Origin: Flavobacterium sp. Root901 | GTDB lineage: Bacteria > Bacteroidota > Bacteroidia > Flavobacteriales > Flavobacteriaceae | Assembly: GCF_001429765.1 (NCBI RefSeq) | Contig: NZ_LMJB01000010.1 | Coordinates: 1,290 to 65,289, forward strand | Length of the DNA stretch: 64,000 nt | Direction: 5' to 3' | Shown: positions 53,237-61,953 of the stretch, one piece after another | How the letters are laid out: every line of letters begins with the position of its first letter | How positions within the stretch are numbered: the first letter of the stretch is position 1 | The notes under the pieces: generated by a model | What the model saw: only the letters and a program-made list of their open reading frames with translations | What the model was told of the DNA's origin: nothing | Databases searched by the model: none | Program-made: the position numbers and the translations under genes

Positions 53237-54367
53237 TTAGTAAGTTACGTATTCAGTAATTTCAAGTCCATATCCAATCATTCCGACACGTTTCGTTTGT
53301 TCTGTATTCGAAACTAATCTAATTTTAGAAATATCGATATCATGAAGGATTTGAGCTCCAATTCCGTAATCTTTACTGTCAATGATAACTTTTGGTGCTT
53401 TTAAAGTTCCTTGTGCCTGCAGATTTTTAAGTTCAGAAATTCTGTTCAATAAATTTACGGCTGTCATATCCTGATTGATAAAAATTACGGCACCTTTTCC
53501 ATTTTCATTGATTACTTTGAACATATCGTCTAATTGCTGTTCTGCATTATTAGTCAATGTTCCCAATAAATCATTATTAACCTGAGAAGAGTGGATTCTT
53601 GTCAAAATTGGTTCTCCAAGATTCCATGTTCCTTTCGTTAAAGCAATATGAATTTGTTTATTAGTAGTCTGTTCGTAAGCTCTTAATCTAAAAGTTCCAA
53701 AACGGGTTTCAATATCAAAATCTTCTTTTTTAACGATAAGACTGTCATGCTGCATTCTGTAAGCTACCAAATCTTCAATCGAAACTAATTTCAAATTGAA
53801 TTTTTTAGCAACTTCAATTAGTTGAGGTAAACGGGACATTGTTCCATCTTCGTTTAAAATTTCGCAGATAACTCCGGCAGGTTTAAATCCGGCCAGTCTT
53901 GCAAAATCAATGGCTGCTTCTGTATGTCCGGTTCTTCTTAAAACACCGCCTTGTTTGGCAATTAAAGGAAAAATATGTCCCGGACGGGCTAAATCGTGCG
54001 GTTTTGTGTTGGGATCAACTAATGATTGTACTGTTTTAGCTCTGTCTGCTGCAGAAATTCCAGTTGTTACACCATTTCCTTTTAAATCAACAGAAACGGT
54101 AAAAGCAGTTTCCATATGATCTGTATTATTGGTAACCATTGCGCGTAAATCAAGTTCCTTGCAGCGGCTTTCCGTAAGTGGCGTACAGATTAATCCGCGG
54201 CCGTGTGTCGCCATAAAATTGATCATTTCCGGAGTTACTTTTTCGGCAGCAGCCAAAAAATCACCTTCATTTTCGCGATCTTCATCATCGACTACAATGA
54301 TTACTTTACCTTGACGAATATCTTCTATAGCTTCCTCAATGGTATTCAGTTGAATTTGTGTTGACAT
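53237..54367 (-). CDS. ribB: 3,4-dihydroxy-2-butanone-4-phosphate synthase with degenerate GTP-cyclohydrolase II domain
   Basis: The N-terminal half (1-205) is RibB: VVDDEDRENEGDF, HGRGLICTPL, HTEAAIDFARLAG and GVICEILNEDG are the conserved acidic, His and Glu motifs for making the four-carbon riboflavin precursor from ribulose 5-phosphate. The C-terminal half (206-376) has the RibA fold sequence, but where active cyclohydrolases have three zinc-binding Cys it reads RIHSSQVNNDLLGTLTNN, with none. So the second activity is probably lost and a separate RibA should exist elsewhere. It is the upstream neighbour of the thioesterase and lies 2 bases behind the LptF/G-like gene. Confidence 0.9.
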   Translation of the reverse strand: MSTQIQLNTIEEAIEDIRQGKVIIVVDDEDRENEGDFLAAAEKVTPEMINFMATHGRGLICTPLTESRCKELDLRAMVTNNTDHMETAFTVSVDLKGNGVTTGISAADRAKTVQSLVDPNTKPHDLARPGHIFPLIAKQGGVLRRTGHTEAAIDFARLAGFKPAGVICEILNEDGTMSRLPQLIEVAKKFNLKLVSIEDLVAYRMQHDSLIVKKEDFDIETRFGTFRLRAYEQTTNKQIHIALTKGTWNLGEPILTRIHSSQVNNDLLGTLTNNAEQQLDDMFKVINENGKGAVIFINQDMTAVNLLNRISELKNLQAQGTLKAPKVIIDSKDYGIGAQILHDIDISKIRLVSNTEQTKRVGMIGYGLEITEYVTY

Positions 54368-54369
54368 AA

Positions 54370-55827
54370 TTATTCTTTGTTTTGAACAGGAAAGAACCGT
54401 TCAGAAATTTTTTGAAATAGTTGTGAGATTGGAGTAGTTATCGCATCAAAATTAATTAATCCATTATCGTTTGTGGCACGATAGGTTAATAATATTGCTA
54501 ATGGCGAAAGTATAAAGGATGACATCCATGAACCCATAAAAGGAGTCATTCCGCCTTCCTGAGATAATCTTTTTCCAAAAGTATTGATGAAATGAAAAGT
54601 AATGAAAATTAAAACTGCAAAAACAATAGGTAATCCAAGTCCGCCTTTTCGGATAATAGCTCCTAGTGGTGCTCCAATAAAGAACATTAAAAAACAGGCA
54701 AAAGCTATAACGAATTTCTCGTATAATGCCGTCAAATGTTTATTGATTTCGCGTTGTTTATCCTTTAAATCTTTTTGAGTCGATTCTATGGAATATTCAT
54801 TACTGGTAACATTGCTTGATGCCATTTTTATGACATCAATTTTCTGTTTATTTGTGTATAAAGACAAAAGATCGTTTGGTAATGTCTTTTTGTTTTTCTT
54901 CTTATCGGTAATCAGAGTGCTTGATTTTCTGATTCCTACACGCTGGTTTATATTTTCTGAAAATGAGATAATTTCGTTATCCAGATTTTTATTTAAAGAA
55001 TCTAAAGTATATCGTAATTCATTAACATTCAGCATGGCATTTGTTCCGGCAATACTTTCTTTGCTGTCATCAACTTTGTTTAATTCAGATAAATCAATAT
55101 TGATAATATGCTTTTTGAATGCTCCTTTTATAAAAGGAAGTTTAGTGCGGTCTTCGTATTTTTTTGGCGTAACATCCTGATAATAATAACCGTCATTTAG
55201 AACCAGTTTTAAAATACTCGATTTTTCATTACTGATTAATTCGCCATTTTTTGCTTTAATAACAGTTTTATTCTCACCAATATTATTTGCTTTTTCGTGA
55301 ATGGTAACACCCGTTAAAATATTTCCATTTTCTCCGGATTTTTTATTCACTTTAATATTGTAAGTCCCAACATCATTAAACTGGCCTTCGGTAATGGCCA
55401 TTGCTGGTTTTGCCTGAGCAATATTTTTTCTGAAATTAACAAATTTATATTCGGCATAAGGAATAACGTTATTGGCAAACCAAAACGCTACAATACTCAA
55501 AACGAATATAAAAATGATTAAAACCCGCATCGCTCTCTGAAGTGAAATTCCGGAAGATTTCATAGCGGCAAATTCATAATTCTCGGCCAAATTTCCGAAA
55601 GTCATAATAGAAGCCAAAAGCACCGAAAGCGGTAAAACCAGCGGGATGATACGCGGCATAGAAAAAAGCAGGAATTTCACGACCAGTATTAAGTCGAGAT
55701 CTTTACCTGCTAGTTCTGATATAAACAGCCATACTGTCTGAAGTATGAATATGAAAAATAGAATTACAAATACCGTAGTAAATGTAAATAAGAATGTTTT
55801 TAATAAGTATTTGTCTAAAATTTTCAA
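54370..55827 (-). CDS. LptF/LptG-family lipopolysaccharide export permease
   Basis: The 485 residues match the YjgP/YjgQ family: MKILDKYLLKTFLFTFTTVF, three more helices, EYKFVNFRKNIAQAK, a periplasmic beta-jellyroll of roughly 200 residues and three C-terminal helices (SFILSPLAILLTY). The family forms the inner-membrane channel that passes LPS to the periplasmic bridge, driven by LptB. The periplasmic part carries an extra helical insertion (about 255-330). Whether it is the F or G member is not clear. It sits in one run with the LolA-like and FtsK genes. Confidence 0.9.
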   Translation of the reverse strand: MKILDKYLLKTFLFTFTTVFVILFFIFILQTVWLFISELAGKDLDLILVVKFLLFSMPRIIPLVLPLSVLLASIMTFGNLAENYEFAAMKSSGISLQRAMRVLIIFIFVLSIVAFWFANNVIPYAEYKFVNFRKNIAQAKPAMAITEGQFNDVGTYNIKVNKKSGENGNILTGVTIHEKANNIGENKTVIKAKNGELISNEKSSILKLVLNDGYYYQDVTPKKYEDRTKLPFIKGAFKKHIINIDLSELNKVDDSKESIAGTNAMLNVNELRYTLDSLNKNLDNEIISFSENINQRVGIRKSSTLITDKKKNKKTLPNDLLSLYTNKQKIDVIKMASSNVTSNEYSIESTQKDLKDKQREINKHLTALYEKFVIAFACFLMFFIGAPLGAIIRKGGLGLPIVFAVLIFITFHFINTFGKRLSQEGGMTPFMGSWMSSFILSPLAILLTYRATNDNGLINFDAITTPISQLFQKISERFFPVQNKE

Positions 55828-55835
55828 CCTTCTGA

Positions 55836-56483
55836 TTAATCTAATTTATTGATGTAGTATTTCGGGTATTTACTCGCTACAAAGGTAAATTGATTTTTTG
55901 ATAATGGCTGATTGGTTTTAAAAGAATTAACGGTCAAAGTTGTTTTTGTTCCGTTTTTTCCGGTTTCAATCAAATTATAAATGTGTTTTGTCTGAATATC
56001 AATACCTAAAAGAATTTCTTTTCTTTGATCTTTTCCGGTTGTTGGTACTAATTTAATGTATTGGATTTTTCTTCCTTTTACATTTTGTACAATATCCATA
56101 TTGTATTTGTAACCAGAATTAAAGAAAGTAAGCATTTTTGAAGGCGTAATAGCATTATCATCCTTTTCATTTACTTTTGAAACGGTAACTTCTTCATCTT
56201 CCGGAACAATTGTATATGTTTTTTGTCCGTCAAAAATTTTGGTAACGCCCATAAAATTCAATACATATTGATTTCCTTTCATGGTTACATTTCCTTTGCT
56301 GTCCTGATTAATATTCTCTTTTGCATTATTCAGAGAGTATTTAAAATCTATAACAATATTATCGTAGCTTTTTATTTTAGCAGTTACTTCGTTCAATAAA
56401 TCTTTGGCTTTTTTATCCTGAGCCTGAATAGAAGTGAAGCTCAAAAGCAATAAAACTGCCATTTGAAAACACTTTTTAGTCAT
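55836..56483 (-). CDS. LolA-like outer-membrane lipoprotein carrier
   Basis: I place the start at 56483 (MTKKCFQMAVLLLLSFTSIQAQ), which gives a signal peptide ending SIQAQ. The upstream frame to 56573 would overlap ftsK. The 215 residues have the LolA pattern: LLNEVTAKIKSYDNIVIDFKY, YVLNFMGVTKIFDGQKTYTI, SKMLTFFNSGYKYNM and a last VNSFKTNQPLSKNQFTF. LolA-family proteins carry lipoproteins across the periplasm. It lies between ftsK and the LptF/G gene, 8 bases before the latter. Confidence 0.85.
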   Translation of the reverse strand: MTKKCFQMAVLLLLSFTSIQAQDKKAKDLLNEVTAKIKSYDNIVIDFKYSLNNAKENINQDSKGNVTMKGNQYVLNFMGVTKIFDGQKTYTIVPEDEEVTVSKVNEKDDNAITPSKMLTFFNSGYKYNMDIVQNVKGRKIQYIKLVPTTGKDQRKEILLGIDIQTKHIYNLIETGKNGTKTTLTVNSFKTNQPLSKNQFTFVASKYPKYYINKLD

Positions 56484-56535
56484 GTTAGTGATAGAATTGT
56501 TTTTGATTTCCTGAATTTTTGTTCTCATGATTGGA

Positions 56536-58983
56536 TTAATTTTGTTCATTATTAAAAAATTGATCAAGAGCACTTAAATCTGAAATATTTACGCTTCTTG
56601 CCTTACTGCCTTCAAATGGTCCAACAATTCCTGCTGCTTCCAGCTGATCGATTAAACGACCGGCTCTGTTGTAACCCAGTTTTAATTTTCTTTGCAGTAA
56701 TGAAGCAGAACCTTGCTGTGCATTGACAATAATTTCTGCAGCTTCTCTAAATAAGGCATCTCTTTCAGAAATATCCATATCAAGATTAATGCCACTTTCT
56801 TCTCCAACAAACTCCGGAAGCAAATAAGCTGTGGCATATGCCTTTTGTGAACCAATAAAATCTGTAATTTTTTCGACCTCCGGCGTATCAATAAAAGCAC
56901 ACTGAACACGGATTACGTCATTACCATTTGTATACAATAAATCTCCTCGTCCAATTAACTGATCTGCTCCCTGAGTATCTAAAATTGTTCTTGAGTCAAT
57001 TTTTGAAGTTACTCTAAAGGCAATTCTCGCCGGGAAATTGGCTTTAATTAAACCTGTAATTACGTTAACAGAAGGTCTTTGTGTAGCGATAATTAAGTGA
57101 ATACCAATAGCACGAGCCAGCTGAGCCAGACGGGCAATAGGAACTTCAACTTCTTTTCCTGCGGTCATAATTAAATCGGCAAACTCATCGACAACCAAAA
57201 CGATATAAGGTAAAAATCGGTGTCCGGCTTCCGGATTTAATTTTCTCGATTTGAATTTTTCGTTGTACTCTTTAATATTACGAACCATTGCATCTTTTAG
57301 TAAAGAATAACGGTTGTCCATTTCGGTACAAAGTGAATTCAAAGTATTTACAACTTTGGCATTATCAGTAATAATAGCATCTTCCGTATCCGGAAGCTTA
57401 GCTAAATAATGTCTTTCTATTTTATTGAAAAGCGTAAGTTCGACTTTTTTCGGATCGACCAAAACAAATTTTACTTCTGCAGGATGCTTTTTATATAACA
57501 GAGAAGTTAAAACTGCATTTAAACCAACAGATTTTCCTTGTCCCGTTGCACCGGCCATCAACAAGTGAGGCATTTTGGCAAGATCGACAACAAAAGTTTC
57601 GTTTGAAATGGTTTTTCCTAAAGCGATTGGCAGTTCCATTTCAGCTTCCTGAAATTTAGCCGCACCAATAACGCTCTTCATAGAAACCATAGTTGGAGTC
57701 TTATTTGGAACTTCAATACCAATTGTTCCTTTTCCTGGAATTGGGGCAATAATACGAATTCCCAAAGCTGATAATGACAAAGCAATATCATCTTCTAAAC
57801 TTTTGATTTTTGAAATTCTGATTCCGGCTTCGGGTACAATTTCATATAAAGTTACAGAAGGACCAACGGTTGCTTTAATCTGTGCAATTTCGATTTTGTA
57901 GTTACGAAGTGTATCTACAATTTTATTTTTGTTTTCTTCTAATTCTTCCTGATTAATAGTGATTCCGCCAGTCGAATATTCTTTTAATAAATCGATAGTT
58001 GGAAATTTATAATTGGATAAATCCAAAGTTGGATCAAATAAACCAAAATCTGCAACAAGGCGGGAAGCAAGGTTTTCTTCGATTATATCTTCTTCTTCGG
58101 CTTTTTCAATAACAAAAGCTTCGTCAGGAGTTGCCGTAATTTGAGTAACGGGCGGTGTAATTGGCTTTAAAATCGGATTAAGTTCAATTTCTGATGAATG
58201 GTTTATTGTCGGTTTTAAAGCTTCTTTATTAATTTCAAATTGAGAATCTTCTGTTTTTAAATGAATATTATCTAATTCAGGATCTTCTTCAATTGCAAAT
58301 TCTTCCAGATTATAAGCACTTTCCGGCTCTTGATCCGGCTGAGGTTTTTTAATGGAATTTAATTCAGATTTGAATTCGTTTTTAGTGGAATCAAAATAAG
58401 ACTGAATTTTTTCCGGAGATACTTTTATTTTGAAAATCAGATAAACAATTAATCCAAAAAGCAGGGTTAATAAAGTTCCGGTTTTTCCGATGTAATCCTG
58501 AAGGAAAAGATTTAGTTCGTAACCAATTGTTCCGCCTAGTTCCGGTGCCGAAGTGGCAAAAAATCCAAATAAAATGGATACGATAATAATAGCAAACAAA
58601 TCCCAGAACCACGTGTTTTTTAATTTTTTGGTCGAAAGTTCCAATGCCAGAAATAATCCGGTTAAGAAAAATAAACGAACAATAATAAAAGAGGCGATTC
58701 CGAAACCTCTGTAAACAATCAAATCGGCAAGATAAGCTCCGAATTTTCCGAGCCAGTTTTGTACAACTTCGTCACGATCTCCCAGCTGACTTACCGCACT
58801 TTGGTCTGCCTGCCATTGTCCATTGACATAAAAAGAAATAAATGCAACTAATAATGCAATAGAAAAGAGTATCAAAAGGCATCCCAAAACAAACTTTTGC
58901 TGTTTGGTTAAATGCCAGGATTTAATTCCGGAGACTTTTGATTCGGTTTTTTTGTCTACTGTTTCTTTTTTTGTTTTTGCCAT
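56536..58983 (-). CDS. ftsK: DNA translocase FtsK
   Basis: The 815 residues have four N-terminal membrane helices (about 28-190), an acidic linker (about 210-320), a motor domain with Walker A GATGQGKS at about 478-485, LVVDEFADL (Walker B) and IIATQRPSVNVITG. A C-terminal gamma winged helix (REAAEIIVNAQQGSASLLQ ... GRLIDQLEAAGIVGP) follows. FtsK pumps DNA at the division septum and aids chromosome dimer resolution. All motifs are intact. It precedes the LolA-like gene. Confidence 0.97.
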   Translation of the reverse strand: MAKTKKETVDKKTESKVSGIKSWHLTKQQKFVLGCLLILFSIALLVAFISFYVNGQWQADQSAVSQLGDRDEVVQNWLGKFGAYLADLIVYRGFGIASFIIVRLFFLTGLFLALELSTKKLKNTWFWDLFAIIIVSILFGFFATSAPELGGTIGYELNLFLQDYIGKTGTLLTLLFGLIVYLIFKIKVSPEKIQSYFDSTKNEFKSELNSIKKPQPDQEPESAYNLEEFAIEEDPELDNIHLKTEDSQFEINKEALKPTINHSSEIELNPILKPITPPVTQITATPDEAFVIEKAEEEDIIEENLASRLVADFGLFDPTLDLSNYKFPTIDLLKEYSTGGITINQEELEENKNKIVDTLRNYKIEIAQIKATVGPSVTLYEIVPEAGIRISKIKSLEDDIALSLSALGIRIIAPIPGKGTIGIEVPNKTPTMVSMKSVIGAAKFQEAEMELPIALGKTISNETFVVDLAKMPHLLMAGATGQGKSVGLNAVLTSLLYKKHPAEVKFVLVDPKKVELTLFNKIERHYLAKLPDTEDAIITDNAKVVNTLNSLCTEMDNRYSLLKDAMVRNIKEYNEKFKSRKLNPEAGHRFLPYIVLVVDEFADLIMTAGKEVEVPIARLAQLARAIGIHLIIATQRPSVNVITGLIKANFPARIAFRVTSKIDSRTILDTQGADQLIGRGDLLYTNGNDVIRVQCAFIDTPEVEKITDFIGSQKAYATAYLLPEFVGEESGINLDMDISERDALFREAAEIIVNAQQGSASLLQRKLKLGYNRAGRLIDQLEAAGIVGPFEGSKARSVNISDLSALDQFFNNEQN

Positions 58984-58996
58984 TCTTGCGTTCCGC

Positions 58997-59371
58997 CTAT
59001 ATAAATTTTGGAATATAAATTATCAAACCAATTGCTATTGCTGTCATGGCGGCAAAAAATACCGCTCCCGCAGCAATATCTTTAATAAATCCGATTCGTT
59101 TACTGTAATCGGGGTGGATAAAATCGGCAATTTTTTCAACTGCCGTATTTAATCCTTCAATACTCATTACTAAACCAATGGCTAAGGTTTGACAAAGCCA
59201 TTCTGTTTGAGAAATATGAAAATAGAACCCTGCAATAGTCATGACAATTCCCAGTGAGAATTGTACCATAATGCTGTGTTCTGTTTTTATCAGTTTTACA
59301 GCTCCTTTAAAAGCATACGTAATGCTTTTTAAACGACCTGTAACAAAAGTATTATCTTTTTGAAACTCCAT
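58997..59371 (-). CDS. dgkA: Diacylglycerol kinase-type membrane protein
   Basis: The 124 residues follow the DgkA family: KSITYAFKGAVKLIKTEHS, then three membrane helices with VMSIEGLNTAVEKIADFI, the active-site-like segment EGLNTAVE, and KDIAAGAVFFAAMTAIAIG. The family phosphorylates diacylglycerol or undecaprenol in the inner membrane. The undecaprenol activity is known for other phyla; here the substrate cannot be told. It lies 13 bases before ftsK. Confidence 0.9.
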   Translation of the reverse strand: MEFQKDNTFVTGRLKSITYAFKGAVKLIKTEHSIMVQFSLGIVMTIAGFYFHISQTEWLCQTLAIGLVMSIEGLNTAVEKIADFIHPDYSKRIGFIKDIAAGAVFFAAMTAIAIGLIIYIPKFI

Positions 59372-59384
59372 TTAGTGGATAATA

Positions 59385-59882
59385 TTATAGTGCTGCTAAA
59401 GCTGCTTCGTAATTTGGTTCGTTTGCAATTTCGGCAACTTGTTCTGTATGAGTAATTGTTCCGTCAGCATCGACAACAATTATAGCTCTGGAGTGTAAAC
59501 CAGCTAAAGGCCCGTCAACGATTTCTAATCCGTTTGCTTTACCAAAACTTCCTGTTTGAAAATCAGATAAGTTTACAACATTTTCTAAACCTTCAGCACC
59601 ACAAAAGCGTTTTTGAGCAAATGGTAAATCTCTCGAAATACATAAAACGGTAGTATTTTCTAATCCGCTTGCACTTTCGTTAAATTTTCTAACAGATGCA
59701 GCACAAGTTCCGGTGTCAACACTCGGGAAAATATTTAAAACTAATTTTTTGCCAGCGAAATTACTTAATGAAGCCACTGATAAATCGTTTTGTACTAATT
59801 TGAAGTCAGCTAATTTTGAACCAACTGCTGGTAATTCGCCTGATGTATGAACCGGATTTCCTCCTAATGTGATTGAAGCCAT
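59385..59882 (-). CDS. tpx: Thiol peroxidase Tpx
   Basis: The 165 residues match Tpx: peroxidatic C60 in FPSVDTGTCAASVRKFNE and resolving C94 in FAQKRFCGAEGLENV. The C94 spacing, the NLSDFQTGSFGKANGL stretch and LHSRAIIVVDADG are also typical. It reduces hydrogen and organic peroxides with thioredoxin. The thioredoxin-fold gene and the 2-Cys peroxiredoxin 0.8-2 kb upstream make this a redox-defence cluster. Confidence 0.95.
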   Translation of the reverse strand: MASITLGGNPVHTSGELPAVGSKLADFKLVQNDLSVASLSNFAGKKLVLNIFPSVDTGTCAASVRKFNESASGLENTTVLCISRDLPFAQKRFCGAEGLENVVNLSDFQTGSFGKANGLEIVDGPLAGLHSRAIIVVDADGTITHTEQVAEIANEPNYEAALAAL

Positions 59883-60043
59883 GATTTTTGTTTAATTTAA
59901 TGAGGCTCAAAAGTAAGGATTAATATTTGAATCTAAAAGTATTTGTTGTGGGTTTAAGGAGAGATTTAGAATGGTTTTTGGAGAGCTGCAGATTGATAAA
60001 TTAGATGTTGAAATTTAAGATTTTAGCATGTAGATTTATTAGT

Positions 60044-60150
60044 TTGTCAGGCTAAGCAAGTCAAAACCCCGCAAAGCAGCTCTGTAATATAAATGAATAA
60101 ATCTATATCGATTTTCTTTGTGTGGGCTTCGACTTCGCTCAGCCTGACAA
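60044..60150. repeat. REP-like inverted repeat, TTGTCAGGCT family
   Basis: Arm ttgtcaggctaagcaagtca (60044-60063) and its near-complement ending cttcgctcagcctgacaa (to 60150) face each other across about 55 bases. The sequence agcctgacaa with gacttcgctc is a widespread intergenic repeat of flavobacteria, as I recall. The 406-base gap 59883-60288 holds this repeat and a terminator and no gene. Confidence 0.65.
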
Positions 60151-60210
60151 TTTTAACCTAATAGACATTGCACAAAAACTGAAAACCGCGGTGAAAACTG
60201 AATCCTAAAA

Positions 60211-60241
60211 AAAAGCGTCTCTAAAAAATAGAAACGCTTTC
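60211..60241 (-). terminator. Terminator of the 85-aa gene
   Basis: aaagcgtctcta and tagaaacgcttt pair with one internal mismatch around an AAAAAA loop. On the minus strand they are followed by TTTTTTTT. It lies 48 bases past the stop codon. Confidence 0.8.
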
Positions 60242-60288
60242 TCAGTCATGTTTTTTTGTTTTTGTTTTTCTCTGAAAAAGAGGCCGAT

Positions 60289-60546
60289 TTATTTATCGAT
60301 AGAACCTAAAACACGTTTCATGAACGTATTTAAAGCTTCTTTTTTGTCGGTTCCCTGAGCTACAAGTTTTTGTACTTCAAGAGCGCCGTACATATTTGAA
60401 ATCAATTCGCCAATTACGTCTAATTCTTCATCTTTAAGAGAAGGAATTTCGGTCATTGCTTCAAGAACTTCAATAGTTTCTATAATATAATCCTGATCGT
60501 TTTCTTCAATAAACTGCGTCAAATGCTTTATTACTGGTAACTTCAT
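60289..60546 (-). CDS. DUF6952-like small protein
   Basis: The 85 residues are helical and acidic (IKHLTQFIEENDQDYIIETI, LDVIGELISNMYGALEVQKL, EALNTFMKRVLGSIDK). I believe this is the flavobacterial family DUF6952, which is regularly found beside thioredoxin and peroxiredoxin genes, as here. Its function is not known. Context points to redox metabolism. Confidence 0.7.
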   Translation of the reverse strand: MKLPVIKHLTQFIEENDQDYIIETIEVLEAMTEIPSLKDEELDVIGELISNMYGALEVQKLVAQGTDKKEALNTFMKRVLGSIDK

Positions 60547-60547
60547 A

Positions 60548-60650
60548 ATTTAGACTTTCTTAGATTTTTAGACATTCTTAGACATATTAGACTTTTTTAG
60601 ATTTTAGAACATCTAAGAAGTCTAAAATCTAAATTAGTCTAACGATCTAA
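60548..60650. repeat. TTAGA-rich inverted repeat between small genes
   Basis: Between the two genes the words TTAGA and TCTAA recur about twelve times and the two halves are roughly complementary (ttagattttagaac, gtctaaaatctaaatt). It can fold into an AT-rich hairpin. The repeat type is common in flavobacterial intergenic DNA. Confidence 0.5.
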
Positions 60651-60652
60651 AT

Positions 60653-60961
60653 TTAAGCAATTGCATTAACAAGATCGATTAAAACTTCTTGTTTGTTGGT
60701 TTGTGTTTCGCCAACTAATTGTCCGTTCACAAAAGTAGCGAATGTTGGCAGGTTACTTACATTAGCTAATTTTCTTGATTCAGGAGAATTTTCTGCATCA
60801 ACCAGAACAAAAGTCAAAGCTTCATTTTCAGCAGCTAATTTTTTGAATTTTGGTTTCATAATACGGCAGTTTCCACACCATGAAGCAGAATATTGTACTA
60901 CTACTTTTTCGTTTTTAGCAACTAAATCTGCTAACGTATCTTCGTTTAAGTCGATTAACAT
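60653..60961 (-). CDS. Thioredoxin-family protein
   Basis: The 102 residues have the thioredoxin fold with the redox motif WCGNC (C29, C32), SASWCGNCRIMKPKFKKLA, a FVLVDAENSPESRKLANVS strand-helix and the cis-Pro in NLPTFATFVNG. The WCGNC pair differs from the standard WCGPC and is common in these flavobacterial family members. It likely reduces the neighbouring peroxiredoxin and Tpx in the cytoplasm. It is upstream of the DUF6952-like gene and downstream of the peroxiredoxin gene. Confidence 0.9.
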   Translation of the reverse strand: MLIDLNEDTLADLVAKNEKVVVQYSASWCGNCRIMKPKFKKLAAENEALTFVLVDAENSPESRKLANVSNLPTFATFVNGQLVGETQTNKQEVLIDLVNAIA

Positions 60962-61189
60962 AGTTTTTATTTTTAAAACACTAAGTTGCTAAGGTTCTAA
61001 GATGCTAAGTTTTGCTCTCGAACCGAATAACTTTATGTGGATTTATTTGATAGATTTTTAAGTCGTTGAGATTCTAAGATCTAAGTTAATCTTAGAATCT
61101 CGTGACTTTATTGTAGAATTGTTTCTAAGATTCAAAAGTTAAGTTTTAAAAAAAAACTTAGCAACTCAGAACCTTAGTATCTTAGAACC
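60962..61189. repeat. CTAAG-rich inverted repeats between redox genes
   Basis: ctaagttgctaaggttctaagatgctaagt (as words of about 9 bases, 60969-61013) recurs inverted at 61152-61190. A stronger hairpin lies inside: 61060-61080 pairs with 61089-61108 (agattctaagat / atcttagaatct). It is in the gap behind the peroxiredoxin gene and may act as terminator as well as a mobile intergenic repeat. Confidence 0.6.
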
Positions 61190-61828
61190 TTAATTAGCGC
61201 TTAAGTATTCAGCAGTACTAACTCTGTCAGCAGACATCGCTTCTTTACCAGCTTCCCAGTTTGCAGGACAAACTTCACCTTTAGTCTGGATGTGCGTGTA
61301 AGCGTCAACCATTCTTAAGTATTCGTTTACGTTACGGCCTAATGGCATGTCGTTAACACTTTCGTGGAAGATTTTTCCAGTTTCGTCAATAAGGTAAGTA
61401 GCTCTGTAAGTTACGTTTGAACCTTCGATGATTACTGAATCAGTATCTTCGCTGTAGCTTGTAGATTCGATATCAAGGATACCTAAAATGTTAGCTAAGT
61501 TACGGTTTGTATCAGCTAAGATTGGGTAAGTTACACCTTCAATTCCACCATTATTTTTTGGAGTGTTTAACCACGCAAAGTGTACTTCGTTTGTGTCGCA
61601 AGAAGCTCCGATTACGATAGTATTTCTTTTCTCGAATTCTGGTAATGCAGCTTGAAAGGCGTGTAATTCAGTTGGACATACAAAAGTAAAATCTTTTGGA
61701 TACCAGAACAATAGTACTTTTTTGTTGTTGTTTACAGCTTCTTCAAAAATGTTGATTTTTAAATTATCACCCATTTCTGAGATAGCATCTACTGCAATAC
61801 TTGGGAATTTTTTTCCTACTAAAGACAT
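61190..61828 (-). CDS. Typical 2-Cys peroxiredoxin (AhpC/Prx1 type)
   Basis: The 212 residues contain peroxidatic C51 in FTFVCPTELHAF, the conserved catalytic Thr and Arg positions, and resolving C187 in GEVCPANWEAG. The length and C-terminal extension match Prx1-type enzymes. It reduces peroxides with electrons from thioredoxin or AhpF-like partners. Its own gene is followed by CTAAG repeats and then the thioredoxin-fold gene. Expression is likely high and redox controlled (family knowledge); no operator was recognised. Confidence 0.95.
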   Translation of the reverse strand: MSLVGKKFPSIAVDAISEMGDNLKINIFEEAVNNNKKVLLFWYPKDFTFVCPTELHAFQAALPEFEKRNTIVIGASCDTNEVHFAWLNTPKNNGGIEGVTYPILADTNRNLANILGILDIESTSYSEDTDSVIIEGSNVTYRATYLIDETGKIFHESVNDMPLGRNVNEYLRMVDAYTHIQTKGEVCPANWEAGKEAMSADRVSTAEYLSAN

Positions 61829-61953
61829 ATTTTTCGTTTTACGTTAAAAATTTATTTCTGGTGCAAAAGTAGGGCAGAAGTATATATTCTTACAATAAGA
61901 TGTGATTATAAAAATTTATAAGTTAATAAATTTTGACTATTTAGCTTGTTAAC

